Below, piece after piece: positions 15,629 to 25,290 of a DNA stretch of 48,541 bases. A program made the position numbers and the translations under genes. Each line of letters starts with the position of its first letter. The stretch's first letter is position 1. The stretch is from Terrimonas ferruginea DSM 30193. Lineage in GTDB: Bacteria > Bacteroidota > Bacteroidia > Chitinophagales > Chitinophagaceae. The DNA is taken from the NCBI RefSeq assembly GCF_000425585.1, contig NZ_AUDS01000029.1, positions 1 to 48,541 on the forward strand, in the 5' to 3' direction. The notes under the pieces were generated by a model. It saw only the letters and a program-made list of their open reading frames with translations, did no database searches and had not been told where the DNA came from.

Positions 15629-15905
15629 TCATGCCTGTGGCAAAAAGGCGACTTTTTTAACGGTCCAATATCTTCGATAGTTTTTGGATAAACGCAAAAA
15701 CCGCCCCGTATTTCCCACTTCCTTTTCCGTCAATAATTTGGCTCCCTCCGGAAAAAGCGACTGCAGGTAATGGTCCACAACTCATCCAACCGGGCTACTT
15801 TCCTCGTTCCCGTTTCGTCGGATTTACTTTCGTCAGTCCTGCTTCCTCAGGTTCTTCTATCCCTACATTCCCTTTAAATATAAAGTTGCGGCTACTCGTA
15901 AAAAT
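15629..15905 (-). pseudogene. decayed 3' part of an unidentified gene
   Basis: On the minus strand coherent protein-like sequence is spread over three frames. The first piece has GIEEPEEAGLTKVNPTKRER, the second KVARLDEL, the third VDHYLQSLFPEGAKLL and then LRLSKNYRRYWTVKKVAF up to a TGA at 15629-15631. Joined by at least two frameshifts they read as one basic, partly helical C-terminal region of about 85 residues. The N-terminal part is absent. I do not recognise the family; a lost transposase or phage gene is possible but not shown. Confidence 0.4.
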
Positions 15906-16438
15906 TGTCCTTCACCGGCACATAAATCGGGCAGGGGAAGGTTTTCCAAAATATGAAACACGACACAGAGGAGGAGTGTGTTTTATCTATCCATTAGTGT
16001 CGTCGGATGGATTAAACAGGGCAGGAGGCAGATAAATTAGTGATGTTTCTTATCCAAGTTCTTTAGCAAAAAGGCCATTTGTCTGCACCGGTTTATCTAC
16101 TATTTTTTTTAGCTCAACTTTCTTTATTTAAAAAACTGTTTTTCATTAATTTAATTAGTCTATCTGTTATTTTATTGTGTCTGATATTTACTCCTGCCTA
16201 CCTTGGTTTTGCCTAAAACGGCTCTTAATATTATTTCATAAAAAGTATTATCTATTTCAATGAATATCATCTATTTGTATAGATTATCTATTAATTAACT
16301 TAAGTAAAAGACATGAATAGCAGATTTTGCCCACCTGATCGGGCCTCAAATTGCTTTTTTCACGGCTCATTTTCAGTTTTTGGACAATGTGTTCCTTTAT
16401 CTTAAATTGCATAAGCCTCTATTCAAGGCTCTGGACTG
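15906..16438. other. AT-rich gene-free region upstream of the PKD gene
   Basis: 533 bases without an intact ORF. It includes an inverted repeat, ACGACAC at 15960-15966 with GTGTCGT at 15997-16003, and from about 16100 to 16330 a stretch much richer in A and T than its neighbours. It probably holds the promoter for the PKD/PorP operon; several TATC-like and TTTG-like elements occur but no pair is convincing. The composition suggests DNA of other origin or a decayed element. Confidence 0.45.
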
Positions 16439-19400
16439 ATGAGAAAATTGACGCTGCTTTTTTTCCTGGCATTGGCCTGCCCATTGGCCGTATTACATGC
16501 CCAGGATTTTTCCAATAAAGGACGTGACTTCTGGCTTTCGTATTCACACCACGTCGGTGGTGCCGGCTTGTCCATGACCTTATATATTACCTCCGATGTG
16601 GCTACTACATTTTCCGTGGAGGTGGGCACAACCACCATCCAGAATGGTAGTCTCAACGCCGGCCAGGTAATCTCGGTCGTTATTCCCAATACTGCTTTTG
16701 TGCAGACCGAGGGGCAATTTTACAACCGGGGCATCCACGTGACCGCCGCAAAACCGGTGGTCGTTTATTCCTACATTACCCGTAGCCAGGCCAGCGGTGC
16801 GACATTATGTCTGCCTGTCAACGTACTGGGCAAGGAATATTATGCGATGAGTTTTACCCAGGTTTCCAACGAAAGCCCGGCTTATTCTTTCGTTACAGTG
16901 GTGGCTGTAGAGGACAACACCACCGTGGAAATCACTCCCTCCGGAAATACCCAGGGTGGCTGGATCGGTGGCACCACTTATTCCGTTAACCTGAACAAAG
17001 GAGAGATTTACCAGATCCTCGGACAAGGTAATGGCACCACGGGCGTTGACCTCAGCGGTTCTCACATCCGGTCAGTAGCCGGTGCTGGCGGCACCTGTAA
17101 AAAGATTGCTGTTTTCTCGGGATCGGGCAAAATCCGTCTTCCCGCAACCTGTGCCAACAACAGCTCCGACAACCTTTATCAACAGCTTTATCCGGTAGCA
17201 TCCTGGGGCAAGCGATTCCTGACGGTACCCAGCTACAATCACCCCAACAACTATTACCGGGTGGCTAAAAGCGTTCCTACCGCCAACGTGTATGTAAACG
17301 GCGCACTCATTCCCCCGGCTTCTTTTGTCAACAATATTTACTACGAATTCATCAACGGCACCCAGAACCTGATCGAATCAGACCAGCCGATTTCCGTTAC
17401 CCAGTATTTTACCACGCAAGGCTGTAACGGCAACCCAGCACCTTACGATCCGGACATGATCGTGCTGAACCCGGTGGAACAGAACATCGATAAAGTGACC
17501 CTGGTGAGTTCCAACCTGCTGGCAGGTCAGGCCACTTACCGTCACCAACACCATATTCATGTGATCATGAACAATGGCGGTACGGGCATCAGTTCCTTCA
17601 AACTCGACAACGTGCCCGTGGCTCCATCGCGCTGGGTAACGCACCCGGGCGATCCGAACTATTCTTATTTATACCTGGATAATGTGGGGCAGGGATATCA
17701 TACACTCGCGTCCGACTCCGGCTTCAACGCCATTGCTTACGGTTTCGGCGATGCAGAGTCTTATGGCTATTCTGCCGGAGCCAACGTAAAAGATCTTTAT
17801 CAATACGTAAGCGTAGACAACGAATATGCCTCGGTCGATTTTCCCGCGGCTTGTAAAGGCGCTCCTTTCGAACTGTCCATGACCTTCCCGTATCAACCGA
17901 CCAGCATCACCTGGCGCTTCAACGGCCTGTTCGCCGACGTAACGGAGACTGCACCGGTTTACACCTCCACTACCGTTGTGAACGGACGTACCTTATACAA
18001 ATACAGGCTGCCTTCGAATTATACAGTACCGGCTGCCGGTATCTATCCCATCAAGGTATTGGCCGAAAACCCGACGGCCGACGGATGCAGCGGTAACCAG
18101 GAAATCGATTACGACCTCCAGGTATTCGACCTGCCAACTGCCGATTTCAATTTCAGCACCAATGGCTGTCTCACCTCACCGGTTTCCTTTACGGGTAATC
18201 CCGGCACCTTGTCCGGGCGCCCGATTTCCCATCAGCATTGGAGCTTTGGTGACACCAATATAAAAGACGACGAAACCACCACTACGCATACCTACACCAC
18301 GGCTGGTTCTTACGAAGTCAAATACACGCTCATCACAGATGTGGGTTGTAAAGCCGATACGGTGCGTAAAACAGTTGTCGTTTCCGATCCACCGGTGGCC
18401 TCCTTCACGTCGGCCGGTCCTTACTGCGCAACGAAGGCCGTTACTTTTACAGACAATTCAACGATCGCCACAGGCACCATCGACAAATGGGCCTGGAATT
18501 TTGGTGACGGTTCGCCGGTGGTAACCAACAACACCAACGCGCCGGTCAATCATATTTATGCAACCACAGGCACCTTTACGGTTAGCCTTACCGTTACCAC
18601 AGCAGGCGGTTGTGCCAGCTTACCTTTCACGCAACAGGTAACGATTCATCCTAATCCGGTCGCAGACTTTGCATTGCCCAATGTGTGTCTGCCTGCAGGC
18701 AATGCATCGTTCAATGCTACGGCAACAATCCCGGATGGCACAGGTCCGCAACTGACTTATGCCTGGGATTTCGGCGATGGTTCAGCAGCAGGAGCGGGTA
18801 ATCCGGGTGTACATACTTATTCGGCCACGGGCCCTTATAATGTGGTACTGACCGTTACTTCCAACAACGGTTGCGCTACCCCGGTAACCAAAAATATCAC
18901 GACGATCTATGCCGAGCCAAGGGCTTCTTTTACTACTGCGCCTGAGGTTTGTCTGGGTAATACCATCACACTGACTGATGCCAGCACGGCTCCCGGAAGC
19001 ACCGTTACCGAGTGGCAATGGGATTTCAACGGCGACGGGGTAACCGATGATGTGCGTAACAGCGGAGCACCATTCACCCATACGTTTGCAACAGCCGGTT
19101 CTTATAATATTATTTTGAAGGTAAAATCCGCAGCAGGTTGCGAATCCGTAACACCAGCGAATATCGCCACCAACACTGTGGTGGTGAACCCGCTGCCGGT
19201 TGCCGCCTTTGCGCCGGTACTGCCCGGCTGTAAAGACCAGGCTGCCGTCTTCACCGATAACTCCGTGGCCAACGCCGGCAACATCGTTAAGTGGACCTGG
19301 AACTTCGGCGACGGCACAGGCCCTAAAACGCTTGCACCCACCGGTGGAACGGTTTCCAATACCTATACCACCCCCGGAACATACACCGTTACCTTACAGG

Positions 19401-20788
19401 TTGAAACAGACAAAGGCTGCGTAAGTACTACCACGTCGGGATCCGTGACCATTCATGCATTGCCGGTTGCTGCTTTCACAGCGCCTGATGCCTGTACCAA
19501 CGACGTAGCCGCACCGTTTACTGACGCCTCTCAGTATGCCGGTGGCAGCATTACCGCCTGGCAATGGGATTTCGGTGATCCGAATGCCAACGCCGGTAAT
19601 CCGAATACCTCGACCCAGCAAAACCCAACGCACCATTATACACAGGCGGGCACTTATACCGCCACATTGATCGCTACTACCAACGAAGGTTGCACCGCCC
19701 AAACCACGCGCTCCGTTGTGGTAAACAGCAGCAATGTAGTGGCAGACTTTACGGTGCAGAACACCGGTCCATTGTGCAGCAACAAGGACATTGTGATAAA
19801 AGATGCCTCTACCATCGATCAGGGTAAGATCATCCGCCTGGAGATTTATTGGGATTACACAGGTGATCCAACCAATAAAACGACGGACAACAGTCCCGCC
19901 AACGGCCGCGAGTATACGCATACCTATCCGCAGTTTGGCAGCCCGGCCACGCGCACTTACCGCGTGCGTTACGAAGCTTACTCCGGTATCACCTGCGTGA
20001 ATGTGTTGGAACGTGATATCACACTCGGGGCCACACCGCAGTTGAACTTTGATCCGCTGACGGCACTTTGCTCCAACGAGCCGGCCTTTGTACTCACGCA
20101 GGCACAGATTCTCAACGGTGGTGTTCTTAGCGGCACTGCGGCTTATTCAGGTACGGGTGTAGGCACAGGCGGCAACTTTGATCCGGATGCCGCAGGAGCG
20201 GGCACGCACACGATCACGTATGCGTATGATGCAACAAACGGATGCTCCAATTCCGTTCAGCAGACAATTGTGGTAAACCCGACGCCGGTTGCCAATGCCG
20301 GTGCGGATAAAGTAGTACTCGAAGGAGGGCAGGTAACACTGACGCCAACCATCATCAGCAATATTCCGGTGAGCTACAACTGGACGCCTGTTACTTACCT
20401 GAGCAATCCTTCCATTGCCTCTGCGATTGTGGTGAAGCCGGAAGACGATATTACCTATACACTGGAAGTGGTTTCCGATAAAGGTTGTCATACATCCGAT
20501 GCGGTGTTTGTAAAACTGCTCAAGACGCCGGTGATACCGAATATTTTCAGCCCTAATGGTGACGGTATCAACGACCGCTGGGAAATACCATACCTGGAAA
20601 GTTATCCTGGCTGTGTAGTGCAGATCTATAACCGTTATGGCCAGTTGATCCACCAGATCGTTAACTACACTACACCATGGGATGGCCGTATCAATGGAAA
20701 AGATGCGCCGGTTGGTACTTATTATTATATCATCGATCCTAAGAACGGCCGGAAACCGATGACCGGCTTTGTAGATATTATCCGTTAA
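16439..20788 (+). CDS. large secreted PKD-domain protein with type IX (type B) sorting domain
   Basis: 1449 residues. Signal peptide 1-22 (ends AVLHAQ). Residues about 25-430 resemble an IgGFc-binding-type N-terminal domain, opening with GRDFWLSYSHHVGG. Then a run of about seven PKD-type repeats (about 570-1180), each with a W-x-F/W-G/N-D-G core such as WAWNFGDGS, YAWDFGDGS, WQWDFNGDG and WTWNFGDGT, and paired Cys. The last 87 residues (IPNIFSPNGDGINDRWEIP, VQIYNRYGQLI, YYYIIDPKNGR) are the gliding-motility-associated C-terminal domain that directs export by the type IX system and attachment through PorP/SprF proteins. The PorP/SprF gene follows 19 bases later. Likely a surface adhesin or matrix protein. 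Confidence 0.9.
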   Translation: MRKLTLLFFLALACPLAVLHAQDFSNKGRDFWLSYSHHVGGAGLSMTLYITSDVATTFSVEVGTTTIQNGSLNAGQVISVVIPNTAFVQTEGQFYNRGIHVTAAKPVVVYSYITRSQASGATLCLPVNVLGKEYYAMSFTQVSNESPAYSFVTVVAVEDNTTVEITPSGNTQGGWIGGTTYSVNLNKGEIYQILGQGNGTTGVDLSGSHIRSVAGAGGTCKKIAVFSGSGKIRLPATCANNSSDNLYQQLYPVASWGKRFLTVPSYNHPNNYYRVAKSVPTANVYVNGALIPPASFVNNIYYEFINGTQNLIESDQPISVTQYFTTQGCNGNPAPYDPDMIVLNPVEQNIDKVTLVSSNLLAGQATYRHQHHIHVIMNNGGTGISSFKLDNVPVAPSRWVTHPGDPNYSYLYLDNVGQGYHTLASDSGFNAIAYGFGDAESYGYSAGANVKDLYQYVSVDNEYASVDFPAACKGAPFELSMTFPYQPTSITWRFNGLFADVTETAPVYTSTTVVNGRTLYKYRLPSNYTVPAAGIYPIKVLAENPTADGCSGNQEIDYDLQVFDLPTADFNFSTNGCLTSPVSFTGNPGTLSGRPISHQHWSFGDTNIKDDETTTTHTYTTAGSYEVKYTLITDVGCKADTVRKTVVVSDPPVASFTSAGPYCATKAVTFTDNSTIATGTIDKWAWNFGDGSPVVTNNTNAPVNHIYATTGTFTVSLTVTTAGGCASLPFTQQVTIHPNPVADFALPNVCLPAGNASFNATATIPDGTGPQLTYAWDFGDGSAAGAGNPGVHTYSATGPYNVVLTVTSNNGCATPVTKNITTIYAEPRASFTTAPEVCLGNTITLTDASTAPGSTVTEWQWDFNGDGVTDDVRNSGAPFTHTFATAGSYNIILKVKSAAGCESVTPANIATNTVVVNPLPVAAFAPVLPGCKDQAAVFTDNSVANAGNIVKWTWNFGDGTGPKTLAPTGGTVSNTYTTPGTYTVTLQVETDKGCVSTTTSGSVTIHALPVAAFTAPDACTNDVAAPFTDASQYAGGSITAWQWDFGDPNANAGNPNTSTQQNPTHHYTQAGTYTATLIATTNEGCTAQTTRSVVVNSSNVVADFTVQNTGPLCSNKDIVIKDASTIDQGKIIRLEIYWDYTGDPTNKTTDNSPANGREYTHTYPQFGSPATRTYRVRYEAYSGITCVNVLERDITLGATPQLNFDPLTALCSNEPAFVLTQAQILNGGVLSGTAAYSGTGVGTGGNFDPDAAGAGTHTITYAYDATNGCSNSVQQTIVVNPTPVANAGADKVVLEGGQVTLTPTIISNIPVSYNWTPVTYLSNPSIASAIVVKPEDDITYTLEVVSDKGCHTSDAVFVKLLKTPVIPNIFSPNGDGINDRWEIPYLESYPGCVVQIYNRYGQLIHQIVNYTTPWDGRINGKDAPVGTYYYIIDPKNGRKPMTGFVDIIR

Positions 20789-20807
20789 TGTGTTTTAATT
20801 CCCGGAG

Positions 20808-21851
20808 ATGAAGAAGAAACTAATGCTGCTTTGTGCGATGGTACTGGTGATCGGTTGCTCTGTTTACGGGCAGCAGCGCTCGCATTACACGCAATACATC
20901 CTGAACAATTATATTCTTAACCCTGCTTTGAGCGGTATTGAAAACTATACCGACGTTAAACTGAGTGTGCGTGATCAGTGGGTAGGCCTCAATGGTGCAC
21001 CACGTACCGTGTACGCTACCGTTCACGGACCCATTGGTAAAAAAGACTGGAAGACAACACCCACTTCTTACCAGGTGCCCGGAGAAAATCCACGTGGTAA
21101 TGCTTATTGGGAATCTTACACCGCTTCAGAACCACATCATGGCGTGGGTATGTCTGTTGTAAATGATAAAACGGGCAACTTTAATCGGTTTACCGCCAAC
21201 CTTTCCTATGCCTATCATCTCGGCCTTACGCCACGCACCAATCTTTCTGCAGGTTTTGCGGCCGGTGTAACCAGTGTAAGCCTTAATGCAGATGGCAAAG
21301 CATTCTTTGGTGCCAATCCTTCCGATCCGGCTGTAGGAAACGGGGCAACAGGAGAGTTGCGCAAAATAAAACCTGATCTCAATGTTGGCCTGTGGCTTTA
21401 TTCCGCGGATTATTTTATCGGACTTTCTGCGCAGCAGGTAATACCACAAAAACTCGCTTTCGTAGATGATGCCAGCTTTGAAAAAACTGGCAAACTGGTT
21501 CCGCATATTTTCCTTACCGGTGGTTACCGTTTCCTGCTGAACGATGATGTCAACGCCATCCCGTCGGTGATGGTAAAATATATCAGTGGTGCTTTCAAAA
21601 ATGATTACCAGGCAGAAGTCAACCTGAAACTTCAGTACCGCGACCTGCTCTGGGTAGGTGGCAGCTACCGCCAGTTCGACGGATATGCAGCGATGGTAGG
21701 TCTCAATGTAGGCAATACGTTCAATGTGGGTTACTCATACGATTTTACCAAAACAAATCTTAATACTTACAGCCGTGGTACTCATGAAATAATGATTGGT
21801 TTCCTGATTGGTAACCGGTATGGTGACACCTGCCCGCGCAATGTGTGGTAA
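20808..21851 (+). CDS. PorP/SprF family type IX secretion outer-membrane protein
   Basis: 347 residues; signal peptide (MKKKLMLLCAMVLVIGCSVYGQ) then QRSHYTQYILNNYILNPALSG, the family's hallmark start. The rest shows beta-barrel strands and the late signature DLLWVGGSYRQFDGYAAMVG, with VGYSYDFT near the end. These proteins act with type B CTD proteins encoded beside them and help to deliver or hold them on the surface. The placement directly behind the PKD gene is the usual pair. The Cys in IGCS is probably not a lipidation site because the spacing fits a standard signal peptidase I site better. Confidence 0.9.
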   Translation: MKKKLMLLCAMVLVIGCSVYGQQRSHYTQYILNNYILNPALSGIENYTDVKLSVRDQWVGLNGAPRTVYATVHGPIGKKDWKTTPTSYQVPGENPRGNAYWESYTASEPHHGVGMSVVNDKTGNFNRFTANLSYAYHLGLTPRTNLSAGFAAGVTSVSLNADGKAFFGANPSDPAVGNGATGELRKIKPDLNVGLWLYSADYFIGLSAQQVIPQKLAFVDDASFEKTGKLVPHIFLTGGYRFLLNDDVNAIPSVMVKYISGAFKNDYQAEVNLKLQYRDLLWVGGSYRQFDGYAAMVGLNVGNTFNVGYSYDFTKTNLNTYSRGTHEIMIGFLIGNRYGDTCPRNVW

Positions 21852-21976
21852 CGATCTTTTAATGTGCAAAAGTCCGGCTGTTTTTTTCCAAAAACTATCC
21901 TATCTTACGTAAACCATCCGCCCCGGGGGAAGAATAATAGAGGAAACTGATTTTTTCACTCTTAAATAATACTCCC

Positions 21977-22348
21977 ATGGTTCAGGTAGAAACAGCACAG
22001 CTTACCGACGAGTGTATCAACTGGCGCAACACACTTCGTGGTTATCGTAATGAACTTACGCAGAACAGAGTCAGACTGCAGCAGGTATCTTCCCGCCAAC
22101 TCTCCCGCGACCAGTTGCAGATCCTGGAGCATCTCGACAATCAGCTTCACATCCAGCTCATCAATATCCATGATCTCAAGCAGGCGATCAAACTGCACGC
22201 AAACACGGTAGGAGCCGAACAGGCCAATGACAGCCGGCTGCGTGATGAACGCTATGCAGCACACGAACAGCTTTTCGATGAATACCAGCGCCTCGATCAG
22301 ATGCTGGATGAATTGCGCGAAGAGTTCAACAGGTTTCTCCAGGCTTAA
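21977..22348 (+). CDS. small coiled-coil protein of unknown function
   Basis: 123 residues, entirely helical in character and rich in Gln, Leu, Glu and Arg (NELTQNRVRLQQVSSRQL, EQLFDEYQRLDQMLDELREE). Heptad-like spacing suggests an antiparallel coiled coil. No signal peptide or membrane segment, so cytoplasmic. No family recognised. A -7-like TATCTTAC at 21901-21908 could be its promoter. The EF-G-like gene follows about 100 bases later on the same strand, so they may be cotranscribed, but nothing else links them. Confidence 0.7.
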   Translation: MVQVETAQLTDECINWRNTLRGYRNELTQNRVRLQQVSSRQLSRDQLQILEHLDNQLHIQLINIHDLKQAIKLHANTVGAEQANDSRLRDERYAAHEQLFDEYQRLDQMLDELREEFNRFLQA

Positions 22349-22450
22349 TATCCAAGACAGGCTTCTGTTACTACAGACAGGCATAGACCGGTAACTATTT
22401 ACCGGGTGGCATTATTGTATCCCTATTCCTCACCTTTAAATCACTCTGCC

Positions 22451-24589
22451 ATGCCTGAATTTGATACCGCACACGTTAAAAACATCGTCTTGCTCGGCCA
22501 TGCCGGTTCGGGTAAGACCACCTTAGCGGAGTGCATGCTTTTCGAAACCGGCTGTATACGCCGGCAGGGAAATATTACCGAACAAAATACAACAGCCGAT
22601 TATCATCCGCTGGAAAAAGAGCGGGGCAATTCCATTTTCAGCAAGTTGCTGCATGTGCGCTGGCGCGGTTACAAAATCAACATACTCGATACGCCCGGTT
22701 ACCAGGACTTTGCCGGAGAAGTGATTGCCGCATTACGCGTGGCCGATACCGGCATCATGCTGCTCAATGCGGAGAACGGCGTGGAACCAGGTACTGATAC
22801 GATATGGGATTATACGCAACGCTTCAAAACACCCATAGTATTTGCCGTGAGCAAACTCGACAGCGACCAGGCCGATTTCGATCGCACGGTAGAAGAAGCA
22901 CGCGGGCATTTCGGTCCGCGCGTAACAGTTGTTCAGTATCCTTTACAAACCGGCGCAGGTTTTCATGAAATCATAGATGTATTGCGGATGACGCTGTACA
23001 AATTCCGCGATACGGGAGGCAAGCCCGAAAAATTGCCGATTCCTGAAGCCGAAAGACCGCGTGCAGAGCAACTGCACAAATTGCTGGTAGAGGCCGTTGC
23101 AGGTAACGATGAAAAACTAATGGAAGTTTACTTTGACAAAGGGGAACTGGATGAAGAAGAACTGCGGATGGGTATGAAGCAGGCACTCATCAACCAGGAA
23201 TTGTTTCCTTTATTCTGTCTTTCTGCGGAGCGCAACATGGGTAGTGGACGATTGATGGGTTTCATCGATCATGTATGCCCCAGTGCGAATGAAATGCCTG
23301 CGCAACTTACCCGCAGCGGGCAGGAAATACCAATCGATCCGTCGGCGCCGCCCTGTTTGTTTATTTTTAAAACGGTGGCCGAGCCGCATATCGGAGAACT
23401 TTCCTTTTTCAAAGTGTATGCAGGAACGGTTCGCAGTGGAATGGAGTTGGAAAATGAAACCACCGGCGGGGCGGAAAGACTTTCCCAATTATTCCTGGTG
23501 GAGGGAAACGAACGGATCGCGGTGCCCGAACTTACCGCGGGAGATATTGGCGCTACACTGAAACTAAAAAATACGCATGTCAACAACACGCTGCATGCAA
23601 AGGGCAGGAGAGATGAACTGCCTCCGATACAATTTCCGCCATCCGTGATGACGGTGGCGGTGGAAGCCGCGAAAAAAGGCGAAGAAGAAAAGCTGGCGCA
23701 GGCGTTGCATCATCTCCGCGAAGAAGATCCTTCGTTGCTCCTGGAAGTATCAGCAGAGCTCCGGCAAACGCTGTTGCACCTGCAGGGCGACATGCACCTC
23801 GCTGTAGTGCGATGGAAAATGCAACATGTATTTCACCTCGATGTAAAATTTGAACGCCCACGCGTGCCTTATCGCGAGACTATCCGCAGACCCGCCGAAG
23901 CTTCCTACCGGCATAAAAAACAAAGTGGTGGTGCGGGTCAATTTGGCGAAGTAACGCTGCGCATCGAGCCGTGGTTCGATGGAATGCCCGATCCGGAAGG
24001 ATTGAACGTGCGCAACAAAGAAGTGATCGTACTCGATTGGGGAGGCAAATTGGTTTTCTGCAATTGTGTGGTAGGTGGTGCTATCGATAACCGTTTTATG
24101 CCATCGATATTAAAAGGTGTGATGGAAAAAATGCAGCATGGTCCGCTGACGGGATCTTATGCCCGCGACATACGCGTATGTGTGATGGATGGAAAAATGC
24201 ATCCGGTCGACAGTAACGATGTTTCCTTTAAACTCGCCGGCCTGCAGGCCTTCCGCCAGGCCTTCCGCGAAGCCGATCCGCAATTGCTCGAGCCTGTTTG
24301 CCAGGTGCAGGTAACCTGTCCGGAAGAATGGACGGGTGCGGTGATGGGCGATCTGCAAACACGCAGAGGTATCGTATTGAATATGGGGTATGATGGAAAC
24401 CAACGGCGGATCACTGCCCAGATACCACAAGCGGAAATGGAAGGTTATTCGTCTTCACTCCGTTCGCTTACACAGGGAAGGGCGCGCTTCAGCAGACGTT
24501 ATCTCGCACATGAACCCTTGCCATCGGAGTTGCAACGCAAACTTATCGATGAATATCAATCACAATTCAAAGAGGAAGTAACCGCGTAA
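22451..24589 (+). CDS. EF-G paralogue with altered GTPase motifs
   Basis: 712 residues from ATG 22451 (the 15-residue upstream extension has no family match). All EF-G domains are present, including domain IV/V sequence QSGGAGQFGEVTLRIEP and GAVMGDLQTRRGIV. The G domain is unusual: the P loop GHAGSGKTT (16-24) is kept, but switch I reads RGNSI instead of RGITI, switch II DTPGYQD has Tyr84 in place of the catalytic His of PGH, and NKxD is SKLD (134-137). In Bacteroides thetaiotaomicron a paralogue, EF-G2, supports translation without GTP hydrolysis; this protein looks like the same branch. The canonical fusA is not in this window. Confidence 0.85.
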   Translation: MPEFDTAHVKNIVLLGHAGSGKTTLAECMLFETGCIRRQGNITEQNTTADYHPLEKERGNSIFSKLLHVRWRGYKINILDTPGYQDFAGEVIAALRVADTGIMLLNAENGVEPGTDTIWDYTQRFKTPIVFAVSKLDSDQADFDRTVEEARGHFGPRVTVVQYPLQTGAGFHEIIDVLRMTLYKFRDTGGKPEKLPIPEAERPRAEQLHKLLVEAVAGNDEKLMEVYFDKGELDEEELRMGMKQALINQELFPLFCLSAERNMGSGRLMGFIDHVCPSANEMPAQLTRSGQEIPIDPSAPPCLFIFKTVAEPHIGELSFFKVYAGTVRSGMELENETTGGAERLSQLFLVEGNERIAVPELTAGDIGATLKLKNTHVNNTLHAKGRRDELPPIQFPPSVMTVAVEAAKKGEEEKLAQALHHLREEDPSLLLEVSAELRQTLLHLQGDMHLAVVRWKMQHVFHLDVKFERPRVPYRETIRRPAEASYRHKKQSGGAGQFGEVTLRIEPWFDGMPDPEGLNVRNKEVIVLDWGGKLVFCNCVVGGAIDNRFMPSILKGVMEKMQHGPLTGSYARDIRVCVMDGKMHPVDSNDVSFKLAGLQAFRQAFREADPQLLEPVCQVQVTCPEEWTGAVMGDLQTRRGIVLNMGYDGNQRRITAQIPQAEMEGYSSSLRSLTQGRARFSRRYLAHEPLPSELQRKLIDEYQSQFKEEVTA

Positions 24590-24594
24590 CCGGT

Positions 24595-25290
24595 TTAACC
24601 GTTGTTGTCGGTAAACTGTACGCATTCTTTTATCTCCTTCTCGGTATAGCTTACGTTGTATTGCTGCAACACATCTGCAGGCACGCCGTTCCACTGGTTG
24701 GGGCGGTTGCCTGCATAACCGAGATCTTTCACGCCGATCTCGGAAGTATAAAATCCTGTCACGGTGAGGTTGCGCATTAAAGAAAAGAAGGCGACACCGG
24801 GTGCGAGTTTTTTATCCTTCTTCACGTGTTCGCGTTCGGGATAGGCAATCAGGTCTACGAGAGTGATGCGTTCGGCTGGCGTACATTCCACAAAATTTTT
24901 ACCGAAGCGTTTGATGCTTTGCGTATCCATCCAGCGAAGACCGCCGCGCATGGGCGTCTGGTGTTGCGGCATGTCCTGTACAATAAAATCCATAAAGGCG
25001 GGTACACCGGCTTCGCTCGCGCTGCCACTTACATTGTCGCGCGGAATGATGATGTCGGCCAATACGGTGATGGTCGCCATTTCATGCGGGCTGAAGAAAG
25101 CGCCTTTGGCACGCAGCGCGCGCTCAAACTCTGCTTCTTCAGGACTGCGGTCCGTGGTAAACTCCCGTTTATCCGCAGCAGGCGTATCTGCTTTTTTATC
25201 CTTCTTATCGTCGGTGGCACAACCAGCAACGAGCGCGCCGGAGGCGATAGCTCCGGTAGCGATGAGTTTAAGGGATTGACGACGGTCCAT
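24595..25290 (-). CDS. gluconate 2-dehydrogenase subunit 3-like Tat lipoprotein
   Basis: 231 residues. The N-terminus [20 protein letters not shown] with LVAGC combines a twin-arginine motif and a lipobox, so it is exported folded and anchored by lipid. The body (FFSPHEMATITVLADIIIPRD, GVPAFMDFIVQDMP, DLGYAGNRPNQWNG) is that of the subunit 3 family, which accompanies GMC-type dehydrogenases. Its start codon overlaps the GMC stop codon by one base, so they are made together. No cytochrome c subunit is encoded here; electrons must leave by another carrier. Converges with the EF-G-like gene with only five bases between. Confidence 0.88.
   Translation of the reverse strand: MDRRQSLKLIATGAIASGALVAGCATDDKKDKKADTPAADKREFTTDRSPEEAEFERALRAKGAFFSPHEMATITVLADIIIPRDNVSGSASEAGVPAFMDFIVQDMPQHQTPMRGGLRWMDTQSIKRFGKNFVECTPAERITLVDLIAYPEREHVKKDKKLAPGVAFFSLMRNLTVTGFYTSEIGVKDLGYAGNRPNQWNGVPADVLQQYNVSYTEKEIKECVQFTDNNG

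Noticed and set aside
15960-16003. Seven-base inverted repeat ACGACAC/GTGTCGT as a regulatory hairpin
   Set aside because: A single short inverted repeat with a long loop; could be chance in 500 bases of non-coding DNA.
15554-16438. Insertion sequence or tRNA in the gene-free region
   Set aside because: No terminal inverted repeats with a transposase frame and no cloverleaf could be seen; only a frameshifted remnant.
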